Assembly (NCBI GenBank): GCA_022818765.1
Contig: CP063810.1
Location: 769,309-833,308, forward strand
Direction of reading: 5' to 3'
From: Bordetella sp.
Lineage (GTDB): Bacteria; Pseudomonadota; Gammaproteobacteria; Burkholderiales; Burkholderiaceae_B
DNA: 64,000 bases
Below, piece by piece: positions 18,722 to 29,057 of the stretch. Position numbers and translations under genes: made by a program. The notes beneath the pieces were generated by a model. That model saw only the letters and a program-made list of their open reading frames with translations. It ran no database searches and was not told where the DNA came from. Positions within the stretch are counted from its first letter, which is position 1, and each line of letters opens with the position of its first letter.

Positions 18722-20587
18722 TTGCATTACCGTTCTCGTACGTCAACACATGGACGAAATATGGCTGGAGCGCGAGCTTTATGGCGTGCAACCGGTATGA
18801 AAGATTCTGATTTTGGAAAACCAATTATTGCAGTTGTTAATTCATTTACACAATTTGTGCCCGGGCATATTCACTTGCGAGATTTAGGAATGCTAGTAGC
18901 ATCGAATATTGAAGCTGCAGGTGGAAATGCAAAAGAATTTAATACAATAGCTGTTGATGATGGAATTGCAATGGGGCATGGAGGAATGTTATATTCTTTA
19001 CCTTCTCGCGAATTAATTGCAGATTCAGTCGAATACATGATAAATGCACATTGTGTTGATGCTATGGTCTGTATTTCAAATTGTGATAAAATCACTCCAG
19101 GAATGCTAATGGCTTCAATGCGGCTGAATATACCTACAGTATTTATTTCTGGTGGTCCTATGGAAGCTGGAAAAATTATTAAATCATCAGATACTGGAAA
19201 AGTGATATCTAAAATTGATCTCGTTGATGCTATGATTAAAGGCGCTGATCCTAATGTAAGTGATCTTGAATCAGAAGAAATTGAACGAAACGCTTGTCCG
19301 ACTTGTGGTTCTTGCTCTGGTATGTTTACTGCTAATTCAATGAATTGTTTAACTGAAGCTATGGGATTGGCTCTTCCAGGAAATGGAACACTTTTAGCAA
19401 CTCATGCTTGGCGAAAAAAATTGTTTGAAGATGCTGGTCGATTAATAGTGGAATTATGTTCTCGTTTTTACAAAAACGAAGATTATTCGGTATTACCTAG
19501 AAGTATTGCAGATAAGAGAGCATTCGAAAATGCAATGACATTAGATGTTGCAATGGGTGGGTCAACTAACACAGTCTTACATTTACTAGCAGCAGCTCAA
19601 GAAGCTTGTGTAAATTTTACTATGAATGATATTGATCAAATTTCACGAAAGGTTCCTTGTTTATGCAAAGTTGCTCCTGTTAGTCAAAAATATCATATTG
19701 AAGATGTGCATCGTGCTGGTGGAATAATGGGATAATGGGTGAGCTTGCACGAGGAAATTTACTGGATTTATCAGTTAGCACAATTTATTCTAAAAATCTA
19801 GAACAAGCTATTAATGAATGGGATATTAATTATATTCATGAAAATAATAAAATAAATGAAAAAAAATCGAATTTCTATCTTGCCGCACCGGGAGGAATTC
19901 GAACAACTAAAGCTTTTAGTCAAGAATCTGTATTTCATACATTAGATAATGATCGTCAATCAGGGTGTATTAGAAATATTGAAAATGCCTATTCTAAAGA
20001 TGGGGGCTTTGTGTTTATATGGAAATTTAGCTGAAAAAGGTTGTATTGTTAAAACAGCTGGAGTTGACGAATCACAATGGATTTTTGAAGGTATTGCAAA
20101 GGTTTTTGAAAGTCAAGAAGATGCAGTAAATGCAATTCTTAAAGATAAAATAGTAGCAGGTGATGTGGTTGTTATTCGTTACGAAGGTCCAAAGGGAGGA
20201 CCTGGTATGCAAGAAATGCTTTACCCAACATCTTATTTAAAATCAAAAGGTTTAGGGAAAACATGTGCTTTGTTCACTGATGGTCGATTTTCAGGAGGAT
20301 CATCCGGCTTAGTAATAGGACATGCTTCTCCAGAAGCAGCCGAAAAAGGTTCTATTGCTTTAATAGAAGAAGGTGACCTTATACAGATTAATATTCCTAA
20401 TAGAACTATACATTTAGCCATTACAGATTTTGAGTTAATTCGTCGTCGATCTGAGCAAGAGTCTGTTAACAAAGCTTGGAAACCAAAAAGTAGGACTCGA
20501 AAAGTTTCACAGTCTTTATTAGCTTATGCAGCTCTTGCTACTTCTGCTGATCAGGGAGCTGTTCGTAATTTATCTCAATTAGATTAA
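18722..20587 (+). CDS. ilvD: Dihydroxy-acid dehydratase, frameshifted twice as written
   Basis: Fe-S dehydratase of valine, isoleucine and leucine/pantothenate synthesis. The TTG start at 18722 follows a strong AAGGAG at 18710-18715. Cluster ligands and active site are intact: '[18 protein letters not shown]' and '[19 protein letters not shown]'. The frame breaks at about 19732 (GGATAATGGG; one more A restores [13 protein letters not shown]) and again in the G5 run at 20002-20006, where two more G restore [10 protein letters not shown], matching the family spacing. The rest ends normally ('[14 protein letters not shown]'). The repaired protein has 622 residues against 616 in E. coli. Either a recent pseudogene or assembly indels; no residue erosion is seen in the broken parts. 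Confidence 0.88.
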
Positions 20588-20676
20588 TTTAATTTTAGTT
20601 TAGTTAAATAAAGTATATTTTTTGAGAAAATATTTGTGAGTACTATCTTGGTTAATTAAATAATTTTTCAATATTT

Positions 20677-21783
20677 ATGGCTACACAACCAATATTACCT
20701 TCATATTTAATAGTTCGTTCATTAATACTTTTACTCATATTATCTGGATGTTATTTCTTAAGAGGATTTTTAATTCCAGGTTTAATAGCTTTGATTATTG
20801 GATTTGGAAGCTGGCCAATTTATCAATCTGTTGTTAATCGCTTATCAGGACGAACAACTTTTGCTGCTTCTCTAGCATTATCATTGGTAATTTTGTTGTT
20901 AGTTATTCCAATGGGATTAGTTTTATCTTATTCAATACAAGAAGCAGGAAATTTTATAGGTTGGGCATTATCTGCCAACAAAAATGGTATTGAAACACCT
21001 CAATGGATTTCCTCAATTCCTTTTATTGGGGATCGTTTGAATGAATATTGGGAAAATTATTTGGGTAAACCACATGCATTGGGCCGAATAGTACAAATGG
21101 TTAGCGGAGAACATCTTGGAAATATCTATCGCATGATATTATCAGCTACTGGAAATATTTTTCATCTAATATTTGCAGTTTTATCAATGCTGATAATTCT
21201 ATTTTTTGTTTATAAAGATGGAGCATCGATGATGTATCAATTAGATTCATTGGGAGAAAGAATCTTGCCGGATCGATGGACTCGGTTGTCAAGAATGGTT
21301 CCAGCAACAATTAGTGCTACAATAAACGGAATGAGTTTAATTGCATTAGGTGAAGGATTAGTTCTTGGTATTGCATATTGGATAGCTCATGTGCCATATC
21401 CAGTGCTGTTAGGAGTTGTCACAGGCCTTATGGCTTTAATTCCTGGAGGTGCTCCATTAGCCTTTTCATCTGTAAGTTTATATTTAATTGCTAATGGTTA
21501 TACTGTTGAAGGCATTAGTCTCTTTATGTGGGGTTCTATTGAACTTCTAATTGTTGATAAGACGCTTCGGCCAAAACTAATTGGAGGTCCTGTAAAACTA
21601 CCTTTCTTGCCTACTTTTTTTGGTTTGATTGGAGGAATAAAAACTATGGGTATTATAGGTTTATTTGTTGGTCCAGTTTTGATGGCTTTATTAGTTGGTA
21701 TATGGCGTGAATGGATGCATAATGCTAGAAAAGAACAAAGAAATATTCGTGCTAATGCTAGATTAAGACGACATCAATATTAA
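20677..21783 (+). CDS. AI-2E family (PerM-type) membrane permease
   Basis: 368-residue integral membrane protein with about eight predicted hydrophobic segments. The C-terminal half has the family signatures 'YWIAHVPYPVLLGVVTGLMALIPGGAPLAF' in outline (Pro-rich, Gly-rich) and 'DKTLRPKLIGGPVKLPFLP', then 'GIIGLFVGPVLMALL'. Members are variously linked to autoinducer-2 export or Na+/H+ antiport, but the substrate cannot be inferred from sequence. It follows ilvD by about 90 bases on the same strand and converges with mutY; their 3' ends share a long hairpin. Confidence 0.9.
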   Translation: MATQPILPSYLIVRSLILLLILSGCYFLRGFLIPGLIALIIGFGSWPIYQSVVNRLSGRTTFAASLALSLVILLLVIPMGLVLSYSIQEAGNFIGWALSANKNGIETPQWISSIPFIGDRLNEYWENYLGKPHALGRIVQMVSGEHLGNIYRMILSATGNIFHLIFAVLSMLIILFFVYKDGASMMYQLDSLGERILPDRWTRLSRMVPATISATINGMSLIALGEGLVLGIAYWIAHVPYPVLLGVVTGLMALIPGGAPLAFSSVSLYLIANGYTVEGISLFMWGSIELLIVDKTLRPKLIGGPVKLPFLPTFFGLIGGIKTMGIIGLFVGPVLMALLVGIWREWMHNARKEQRNIRANARLRRHQY

Positions 21784-21809
21784 AATGATGAATATTTTAA
21801 TATTGATGT
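21771..21809. terminator. Bidirectional terminator between the AI-2E permease gene and mutY
   Basis: A 16-bp perfect stem (ACATCAATATTAAAAT and its complement) with a 7-base loop GATGAAT. The left arm contains the permease stop codon. A-rich and T-rich flanks exist on both sides, and the flanking genes converge, so the element could serve both. Confidence 0.65.
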
Positions 21810-21835
21810 TATTTAAAAATTAAAAAATTTGATTT

Positions 21836-22894
21836 TTAAATATCTGGTGTATTTTTAAATAAATTAATTAAAAATTTTTTAATCAATAATGGCATAGCAA
21901 TCGAAGTTAATTGTTTTTTTGATAACCAACAATAGTTATTTTCTAATGTTTTAGATTGAATCTTCAAAACATTTAAATATATAGGATATATAAATAAACG
22001 AAAATGTGAAAATGAATGTGTCAAACTATCTAATTCAAAATATTTATCAGCAATTAATCCAAAAGATTGGGCTTTAATTAGAGGTGAGATTGAAAGGCTA
22101 AATTCTGGTAAATTCCATAATCCTCCCCATATTCCAGATGATGGTCGTTTTTCAATAAAAAATTGACTTTTGTATTTTGCAGCTATAATACCGATTGTTT
22201 TATCAGGTAGTTTTTTTCTAATTGTTGGTTTCGGTAATTCTTTTTGTCGACCTTCATGATTAGCAACACAAGTAGCTGATATTGGACAACGGAAACAATC
22301 AGGATTTTTAGGTTTGCATAATATTGCACCCAAATCAATTAGACCTTGTGTATAATTGGTCATGTTCAGATTCGGAGATTTTTCTATTTGTTCTTCTGCA
22401 AGCTTCCATAATTTTTTTTCGCAATTCTTATTTCTAATATCATCATCGATGTTAAAATGTCTAGCAAAAACTCGTTTAACATTTCCATCTAAGATCGGTG
22501 CACGTTCATCATATGCAAACGAAGCTATAGCTGCAGCAGTTGAACGCCCGATCCCAGGTAAAGATTGAATTTCTTTTGAATTTTTTGGGAATTTTCCACC
22601 CCAATTGGAGGAAATTATTTTGGAACAATAATGTAAATTTCGAGCCCTAGCATAATAACCTAATCCAACCCAGAGAGATAAAACATTTTCTTCACTTGCA
22701 GAAGCTAATTTCTCTATGTCAGGAAATTTTTCTAAAAATCGTAGATAATATGGAATTACTGTAACGACCTGTGTTTGTTGAAGCATTATTTCAGATAGCC
22801 AAATTCGATATGGATCTTTAGTATTTTGCCATGGTAAATTATGGCGTCCATATAATTGTTGCCAGTCTACAATGCTATCAGCAAAATTTTTCAT
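21836..22894 (-). CDS. mutY: Adenine DNA glycosylase
   Basis: Removes A mispaired with 8-oxoG. 352 residues with helix-hairpin-helix 'IQSLPGIGRSTAAAIASFAY', catalytic Asp in 'ILDGNVKRVFARHF', the Fe-S loop Cys-x6-Cys-x2-Cys-x5-Cys in 'CKPKNPDCFRCPISATC', and a C-terminal Nudix-like domain ('WGGLWNLPEF', 'LTHSFSHFRL') that reads 8-oxoG. All catalytic parts are present. It is noteworthy that MutY is intact while the MutT active site at 10.6 kb appears altered. Confidence 0.96.
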   Translation of the reverse strand: MKNFADSIVDWQQLYGRHNLPWQNTKDPYRIWLSEIMLQQTQVVTVIPYYLRFLEKFPDIEKLASASEENVLSLWVGLGYYARARNLHYCSKIISSNWGGKFPKNSKEIQSLPGIGRSTAAAIASFAYDERAPILDGNVKRVFARHFNIDDDIRNKNCEKKLWKLAEEQIEKSPNLNMTNYTQGLIDLGAILCKPKNPDCFRCPISATCVANHEGRQKELPKPTIRKKLPDKTIGIIAAKYKSQFFIEKRPSSGIWGGLWNLPEFSLSISPLIKAQSFGLIADKYFELDSLTHSFSHFRLFIYPIYLNVLKIQSKTLENNYCWLSKKQLTSIAMPLLIKKFLINLFKNTPDI

Positions 22895-23355
22895 CGACTA
22901 AATTCGTTCTAAAATGAGTTATTTCAATTTCAAATGATAATAAATTTCTCTTTCTAAATATTTTCTTAAAGTAAAAGATACAAACTTAATATGAGGATAA
23001 TTATTTTTCAGAATATTTAAAATTAAAACAAAATGAAAGTTTCATTATGAATTAAGTATTTTCATAACAATATTCATTAAATCACATAAAGCAAAAATTA
23101 CTAATTTTATAAATTATAAACATATTTTATATGCTGAATTTTATTTTGAATCTCATACCAGAACAGTATTATAAAAACTAGAATTATAGTTCGTAATTCA
23201 TTTTTTATAATATTATATATCCAATTCATTATCATTAAGGAAATGTTTTATATTTCACAAAAATAAAATATTTGGATTTATACATTAATAAACAATAATG
23301 AATAAAATTGTTACAATATGCATTGTTAATAAACGATTTCTATAAATATTATTTA
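22895..23355. other. Intergenic region upstream of the aap transporter genes
   Basis: About 460 bases, extremely AT-rich, between divergent mutY and aapQ. I see no gene, RNA or repeat. In many relatives the periplasmic binding protein gene (aapJ) lies just upstream of aapQ; no remnant of it is recognisable here. Confidence 0.55.
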
Positions 23356-24540
23356 ATGGCAATAAAAAACTACTTTTCTTTTACTTTTTTATCTTCTTTT
23401 AATTGGAACAATCCTCGTGTTCGATCATTTATCTATCAATTTATTTCATTAATTGGCTTTAGTTATTTTTTATGGTTTTTGATTTCAAATACTTTAAATA
23501 ATCTATCTGATCGTAATATTTCAACTGGCTTTGGCTTTATGAATCGAGAAGCTGGTTTTTTAATTAGTGATATGATAATCCGGTATACACCAGATGATAC
23601 TTATCGACGTGCATTGTTAGTTGGCTTAACCAATACATTGCGAATTGCAATAATTGGTATCATATTATCTACATTTTTAGGAATTTTGTTAGGAATTAGT
23701 CGTCTTTCTAAAAATTGGCTTTTATCTAAAATATCATATATTTATATTGAAATTGTTCGAAACATTCCATTATTGCTACAAATATTTTTTTGGTATGCAT
23801 TAATTACTGAAAATATGCCTAATCCGAAAGAAGCAATAAATCCATTACCTGGTATGTTTATTTCAAACAGAGGAATAAGAATTCCATCCTTAAATGGAAA
23901 ATTAGTTGATTTTGTTTTAGAGATTCTAATATTTAACTTATTTTTGATTATCATTTCACATTGTTGGAATAAACAGCATTTCAAATTCTTTATTAAGAAA
24001 AAATTTCCTATTTTATATATTCTAATATTATCTACTATTTTTCATATTGCGATTTATTTTAATAACGATTTATCATTTTATATAGATTTTCCAGTTATAA
24101 ATCGTTTTGATTTTCATGGAGGTATAGAGTTATCATCGGAATTTATAGCATTACTAATCAGTCTTGTTATTTATAGTTCAGCATTCATTGCTGAAGTTGT
24201 GCGATCAGGCATACAAGCTATTAATCAAGGGCAATGGGAAGCCGCTCATTCACTTGGTTTGTCAAAAATACAAATTCTTAGGTTAATTATATTTCCTCAA
24301 TCTTTGCGTGTCATAATTCCGCCAATGATAAGTCAATTTCTAAATTTGACTAAAAATAGCTCTTTGGCTGTTGCTATTGGCTATCCAGATATTGTATCAA
24401 TTTCAAATACTATTATTAATCAGACAGGTCAAGCAATTGAAGGAATTTTGATAATTGTGTCAGCTTATTTAACAATAAGCTTATCGATTTCTATTTTTAT
24501 GAACTTGTACAACAAACATGTATTTGTTGCGGAGCGTTAA
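23356..24540 (+). CDS. aapQ: General L-amino acid ABC transporter permease AapQ/BztB-like
   Basis: Polar amino acid ABC permease. I prefer ATG at 23356 (MAIKNYFSF) over the upstream TTG at 23308. After an N-terminal membrane segment, 'TGFGFMNREAGFLIS' is the conserved periplasmic stretch of AapQ-type proteins, and 'RRALLVGLTNTLRIA' begins the permease core. 'EIVRNIPLLLQIFFWYALI' and the coupling EAA loop 'QWEAAHSLGLSKIQILRLIIFPQSLRVIIPP' (outline) contact the ATPase. About 394 residues, the expected length. First gene of aapQ-aapM-aapP. Confidence 0.93.
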   Translation: MAIKNYFSFTFLSSFNWNNPRVRSFIYQFISLIGFSYFLWFLISNTLNNLSDRNISTGFGFMNREAGFLISDMIIRYTPDDTYRRALLVGLTNTLRIAIIGIILSTFLGILLGISRLSKNWLLSKISYIYIEIVRNIPLLLQIFFWYALITENMPNPKEAINPLPGMFISNRGIRIPSLNGKLVDFVLEILIFNLFLIIISHCWNKQHFKFFIKKKFPILYILILSTIFHIAIYFNNDLSFYIDFPVINRFDFHGGIELSSEFIALLISLVIYSSAFIAEVVRSGIQAINQGQWEAAHSLGLSKIQILRLIIFPQSLRVIIPPMISQFLNLTKNSSLAVAIGYPDIVSISNTIINQTGQAIEGILIIVSAYLTISLSISIFMNLYNKHVFVAER

Positions 24541-24543
24541 TAT

Positions 24544-25634
24544 ATGAGAACACTATTAAGTTCATTATTTAAGAGCTTTTTGTTCTATATATCTTCTTCT
24601 CTAAAGTTGTCAAAAAAATGTGTATTATCATCGCCAATCAATATGATAATGACTTTATTTTTAATATATATGATATCTAAATTTATACCAATTATATTTG
24701 ATTGGTTATTTTTTAAAGCAAATTTTTCAGCAAAATCAGCACAAGAATGCATAGTTTCTGAAGGTGCATGTTGGGCTTTTATTATGGATAAATATCGTCT
24801 CATATTATTCGGAATATATCCATATGATGAGCAATGGAGACCATTATTATCATCAGTTATCCTGATATTCTTAATTATATTTAGCGGAATCCGATATGTT
24901 TGGAATTTATTATTACCTTTGTTATGGGTTATTGGATTAATTATTGTAGCTGGTTTAATGTGGGGGGTGTATTTAATTTATCTTATGTAGAAAATTCCAA
25001 ATGGGGAGGTTTACCGTTAACTTTAATTCTATCTACATTTGGAATTATATGTGCTTTCCCTCTAGGTGTTATTCTTGCTTTAGGTCGTTGTTCAAATATG
25101 CCAATTATTGGGTTTTTAAGTATTATGTATATAGAAATAATTAGAGGAATTCCTTTAATTAGTCTGTTATTTATATCTTCTGTCATGTTTCCTTTATTCT
25201 TCCCAACAGGATTTTATTTTGATAAATTGTTGAGAGCTCAAATTGCAATAATTATATTCGCTGCTCCATATATTGCTGAAACAATAAGAGGTGGTTTGCA
25301 AGCAATTCCTGCAGGCCAATACGAAGGTGCTTGTTCTCTAGGTTTGAATTATTGGCAACAAATGTTTAAAATCATTTTACCTCAAGCAATTCGATTGGTC
25401 ATACCTCCGTTAGTTAATATTTTTATTTCGTTATTTAAAGATACTTCATTGGTTGTTATTATTGGAATCTTTGATTTAACACTTTCAGCTAAAGCTGCTC
25501 TATCTGATGCTTCATGGTATGGTGTTGGAGCTGAAGTTTACATTTTTGTTTCATTAATATATTTCTTCTTTTGTTATTCTATATCGAGTTACGGTAAATC
25601 AATGGAAAAACGTCTTAATATTAACTTTAAATAA
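24544..25634 (+). CDS. aapM: General L-amino acid ABC transporter permease AapM/BztC-like, frameshifted as written
   Basis: Second permease of the transporter. The first frame (24544-24990) encodes the N-terminal segments including 'CWAFIMDKYRLILFGIYPYD', a conserved AapM stretch, and stops just after 'GLMWGV'. The other frame carries 'NLSYVENSKWGGLPLTLILS', the permease core, 'YIEIIRGIPLISLLF' and the EAA loop near 'AGQYEGACSLGLNYWQQMFK'. The break is at the G6 run 24962-24967; a seventh G gives LMWGGVFNLSYVEN and a 363-residue protein, normal for AapM. Begins 3 bases after aapQ. Confidence 0.9.
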
Positions 25635-25663
25635 TTTAATAACAATATTTTGGGAATATTCTT

Positions 25664-26404
25664 GTGTCTAATGCTATTATTCGAATGGAAAATGTTAATA
25701 AATGGTATGGTAAATTCCATGTATTACAAGATATTAATCTTGATGTATACCGAGGAGAGCGGTTAGTTGTATGTGGTCCTTCTGGATCTGGAAAATCTAC
25801 TATGATACGTTGTATCAACAGATTGGAAGATCATGAAAAAGGTCGGATTTTTGTTGATGGAACGGAACTAACAAACGATTTTAAACACATTGAAATTATA
25901 CGCCGAAATGTAGGTATGGTATTTCAAAATTTTAATTTATTTCCTCATTTAACTGTTCTAGAAAATTTAACACTTGGTCCTATTAACGTTTTAAAAATAT
26001 CTAAATTTCAAGCTGAAATTTTAGCAATGAAGCATTTAAAAAGAGTACGCATACCAGAACAAGCTAAAAAATATCCAGAACAATTATCCGGGGGTCAACA
26101 ACAACGAGTAGCAATTGCTCGTTCTCTATGTATGAATCCAAAGATTATATTATTTGATGAACCTACATCTTCCTTAGATCCAGAAATGGTAAATGAAGTA
26201 TTAGATGTTATGATAAACTTAGCTCGGGAAGGTGGAGTTACAATGGTTTGCGTTACACATGAAATGGGATTTGCAAGAAAAGTTGCTGATAGAATTATTT
26301 TTATGGATCGTGGGGAAATTATAGAAGAGAATAAGCCTGATGCATTTTTTGATAATCCAAAAAATGAACGGACAAAAGTTTTTTTAAGTCAAGTTTTGCG
26401 TTAA
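25664..26404 (+). CDS. aapP: General L-amino acid ABC transporter ATP-binding protein AapP
   Basis: ATPase that drives uptake with AapQ and AapM at the inner membrane. 246 residues from a GTG at 25664. Walker A '[18 protein letters not shown]', Q-loop '[17 protein letters not shown]', signature '[15 protein letters not shown]', Walker B '[16 protein letters not shown]' and switch His in '[16 protein letters not shown]' are all present. No binding-protein gene is found next to the cluster within this window. Confidence 0.96.
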   Translation: MSNAIIRMENVNKWYGKFHVLQDINLDVYRGERLVVCGPSGSGKSTMIRCINRLEDHEKGRIFVDGTELTNDFKHIEIIRRNVGMVFQNFNLFPHLTVLENLTLGPINVLKISKFQAEILAMKHLKRVRIPEQAKKYPEQLSGGQQQRVAIARSLCMNPKIILFDEPTSSLDPEMVNEVLDVMINLAREGGVTMVCVTHEMGFARKVADRIIFMDRGEIIEENKPDAFFDNPKNERTKVFLSQVLR

Positions 26405-26423
26405 ATTTAAAGGATGATAACGA

Positions 26424-26609
26424 ATGATTAATAACTATAAATCTGAAATTTCTTTATTTTTAATGGAATATAAAAAGGTTCATCCAAATCTTGAAAAATC
26501 CCAGCGCGATGGACGTTCTAGATTATGGGATAAAATTCAAAATTCGAAATCAATTAAGTATGTTTGTGCAAAGAATATCTCTCAAAAATCTTATGTTTAT
26601 TATGAATAA
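26424..26609 (+). CDS. DUF3460 family small protein
   Basis: 61-residue protein matching the short DUF3460 family of Betaproteobacteria: 'FLMEYKKVHPNLEKSQRDGR' resembles the typical FL-ELK-x-PxLExxQxxGR core, then 'LWDK' and the tail 'QKSYVYYE'. Function unknown. It begins 19 bases after aapP with 'AAAGGATGATAACG' as a reasonable ribosome-binding region, and ends just before a strong hairpin, so it probably belongs to the aap transcript. Confidence 0.8.
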   Translation: MINNYKSEISLFLMEYKKVHPNLEKSQRDGRSRLWDKIQNSKSIKYVCAKNISQKSYVYYE

Positions 26610-26617
26610 TTTTTTCC

Positions 26618-26661
26618 AAATGTAAACTAGTACAGGTTAGGACCTGTACTAGTTTACATTT
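26618..26661. terminator. 20-bp perfect-stem hairpin between the DUF3460 gene and hemL
   Basis: Arms AAATGTAAACTAGTACAGGT (26618-26637) and its exact complement (26642-26661) enclose the tetraloop TAGG. A T6 run flanks the left side, so in the hemL direction the hairpin ends in U residues. The hemL stop codon (26654-26656) lies inside the right arm. It separates two convergent genes and most likely ends transcription both ways. Confidence 0.75.
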
Positions 26662-27951
26662 GACTCTTAACAACTTTAAAAGCATTTGACGCAGCAGCTA
26701 ATGTTTTTTGAATGATATCCTCATCATGAGAATCTGATATGAAACCAACTTCAAAAGGAGAAGGAGCTATATATATTCCTTGTTTTAGCATTTCATTAAA
26801 AAAAATGATGAATGCTTCATTGTTACAATTAGAAAGTTCTTTTAATGAAGTTGGAATTTGATTATCAAAATATATGCCAAACATACTGCCTATAGAATCA
26901 GCAGACACATTTAATCCAATATTTTTACTTAATTCTCGAAAACCTTGAACTAATTTCTCTGTTTTGTTAGATAAAGATTCGTAAAAATTAGGCTTATTAT
27001 CAATTAGACGTAAAGTTTCAAGCCCAGCAGCTACTGAAATTGGATTCCCAGAGAGTGTTCCTGCTTGGTATACTTTTCCTAAAGGAGCAAGGTTCTGCAT
27101 GATATCTTTTGAACCTCCTATAGCGCCTATTGGCATCCCCCCCCAATTATTTTTGCTAATATAGTCAAATCTGGGTTGATTCCAAATAAACCTTGAGCTC
27201 CTTGTGGACCAACACGAAATCCTGTCATAACTTCATCAAAAATTAACAATGATTTATAATATGAACATATATCACGGAGACCTTCTAAAAATCCTGGTAA
27301 AGGTTTAATTAAATTCATATTACCCGCAATTGGTTCTACAATAATTCCTGCAATATCTTTTGAATGTTCCTTAAAGATTTTCTTAACAGAGGAAAGATTA
27401 TTAAATTCTAAAACTAAAGTATGAGAAACAAATTCATCAGGTACACCTGATGAATTTGGATATCCAAGAGTTAATGAACCAGAACCAGCTTTAACTAATA
27501 AGCTATCCGAATGACCATGATAACATCCATTAAATTTAATAATTTTTTTCTTTCCAGTTGAAGCACGAGCTAAACGAATTGCTGTCATAGCTGCTTCCGT
27601 GCCAGAACTAACTAGTCTGACTTGTTCTACAGAAGTTAACTTATTAATTAATATCTCTGCAAATTCAATTTCTGCTTTTGTAGGTGCTCCAAATGATAGC
27701 CCGTTTTCTGCTGCTATTTGCACTACTTTTACAACTTTTGGATGAGCATGACCTAGAATAGCTGGACCCCAAGATCCAACATAATCTATATAACGTTTAT
27801 TCTCAATATCCCAAATATATGGACCGAAGGCGCGATTAATAATCGGTGGTGTGCTTCTAACAGATTTAAAAGCTCGGACAGGAGAGTTAACTCCACCTGG
27901 AATAAATTTGCAAGCGAGTTCAAAAAGATTTTTATTACAATTTATATACAT
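26654..27951 (-). CDS. hemL: Glutamate-1-semialdehyde 2,1-aminomutase, frameshifted as written
   Basis: PLP enzyme that converts the HemA product to 5-aminolevulinate. The N-terminal frame has '[16 protein letters not shown]', '[15 protein letters not shown]', '[16 protein letters not shown]' and '[14 protein letters not shown]', ending at the PLP-lysine segment '[11 protein letters not shown]'. The second frame resumes at 'MPIGAIGG' and ends normally. The break is exactly in a run of eight C (27137-27144 on the plus strand); nine would encode the conserved GGG-MPIGA in one 432-residue frame. Since HemA is intact and no other ALA route is visible, loss of HemL would break heme synthesis. Confidence 0.9.
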
Positions 27952-27990
27952 AATATATTGATGAAAGAAAATATTACTATTGAATGATTT

Positions 27991-28647
27991 TTAAATTTTC
28001 TTGAATAAGTTAGCATAAAATCTTGCAGATACTTCAATATTGGGTGTTTTAAACAGACCTGCCATAACAGCAATATTATCAGCTCCTGATTCAACAACTT
28101 GTCTTGCATTGTTACAGTTTATTCCTCCTATTGCTACAATAGAAGGACGAGATTGGTAATTTTTTATTAATTTGTAAACTTGTTTTAAATGATTCAATGA
28201 GGCCTTCGACGCATTTGGTTTTGTTGAAGATAAAAAAATTGAACCTATTCCAACATACGAAACTTTGCGCTTTATCATCGAAGTTAAAAGTTCAAGACTA
28301 TTGTAACATGAAGCTCCAATTAAAAAATTAGAATTGGTTTGAGATTGAATATATGAAACAGAAGTATCTGTTTCACCTACGTGTACACCATCAGCTCCTA
28401 TTTCCAAAGCAATTTCCCAATCATCATTGATAATTAATGTTATATTTAAATCCTGGCAAATTGCTAAAATCTCTCTTGCTTGTTCAATGAATTTATGTTT
28501 ATTGTTTGTTTTTTTTCGAAATTGCAAAGCTGTCATTCCAGATTTTGCTGCTTTTTGGATAGAAGAAATTAGAAGATGCATATCATTCCATTCTGGGGTT
28601 ATACCGTATAAACCACCTGGAAAAAAAGAATTTCTAATTTTATTCAT
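27991..28647 (-). CDS. thiE: Thiamine-phosphate synthase
   Basis: Joins HMP-pyrophosphate and thiazole phosphate to thiamine phosphate. 218 residues of TIM-barrel type: 'GLYGITPEW', 'ALQFRKKTNNKHKF' (phosphate-binding Arg/Lys), 'LIINDDWEIALEIGADGVHV', 'IGASCYNS', 'YVGIGSIFLSSTKP', 'VAIGGINCNN'. This is the free-standing synthase, separate from the MutT-fused domain at 9.8-10.8 kb. Next to hemL, the order known from Burkholderia, though thiD is missing from the set. Confidence 0.95.
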   Translation of the reverse strand: MNKIRNSFFPGGLYGITPEWNDMHLLISSIQKAAKSGMTALQFRKKTNNKHKFIEQAREILAICQDLNITLIINDDWEIALEIGADGVHVGETDTSVSYIQSQTNSNFLIGASCYNSLELLTSMIKRKVSYVGIGSIFLSSTKPNASKASLNHLKQVYKLIKNYQSRPSIVAIGGINCNNARQVVESGADNIAVMAGLFKTPNIEVSARFYANLFKKI

Positions 28648-28867
28648 ATATTTTAAGTTTGAAGTTTATCTAATGTTGAAAATAAAACATATGTATTGAG
28701 AATCAAGTTATAATTTGAAAATTGAAAATTTCAGTATTTTTAAAAATTATATTTTATAAGACTAAATTGTATAAATTTTTTTGAAAAATTAGAAATTTAT
28801 GAAAGCAATTAACTTTGATTGAAAGGTTGTATTGCAAAACTCTGATAATTAATTGAAAAGAAAAATT

Positions 28868-29032
28868 ATGCGTACTTGGATGTGCCTTATTTGTGGTTGG
28901 ATTTATGATGAAGAAACTGGAATGATAGATGCTGGGATTCAACCTGGTACTCGTTGGGAAGATGTTCCTCCAAATTGGGTTTGTCCGGATTGTGGAGCTA
29001 GAAAAGAAGATTTTGAATTAATAGAAATTTAA
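28868..29032 (+). CDS. rubA: Rubredoxin
   Basis: 54-residue protein with the two Cys-x2-Cys knuckles that bind one iron: 'CLICGWIY' (Cys6, Cys9) and 'VCPDCGARKEDFE' (Cys39, Cys42), separated by the usual 'AGIQPGTRWEDVPPNW' stretch. A small electron carrier in the cytosol. It lies between thiE (opposite strand) and ruvX, the conserved place in Burkholderiales. The upstream region 28650-28867 is AT-rich without clear signals. Confidence 0.95.
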   Translation: MRTWMCLICGWIYDEETGMIDAGIQPGTRWEDVPPNWVCPDCGARKEDFELIEI

Positions 29033-29057
29033 TAAAATATTACTGAATTTCATATTT

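Noticed and set aside
28868..29032. Suspected frameshift in rubredoxin
   Set aside because: Careful codon-by-codon reading shows one intact 54-residue frame with all four Cys.
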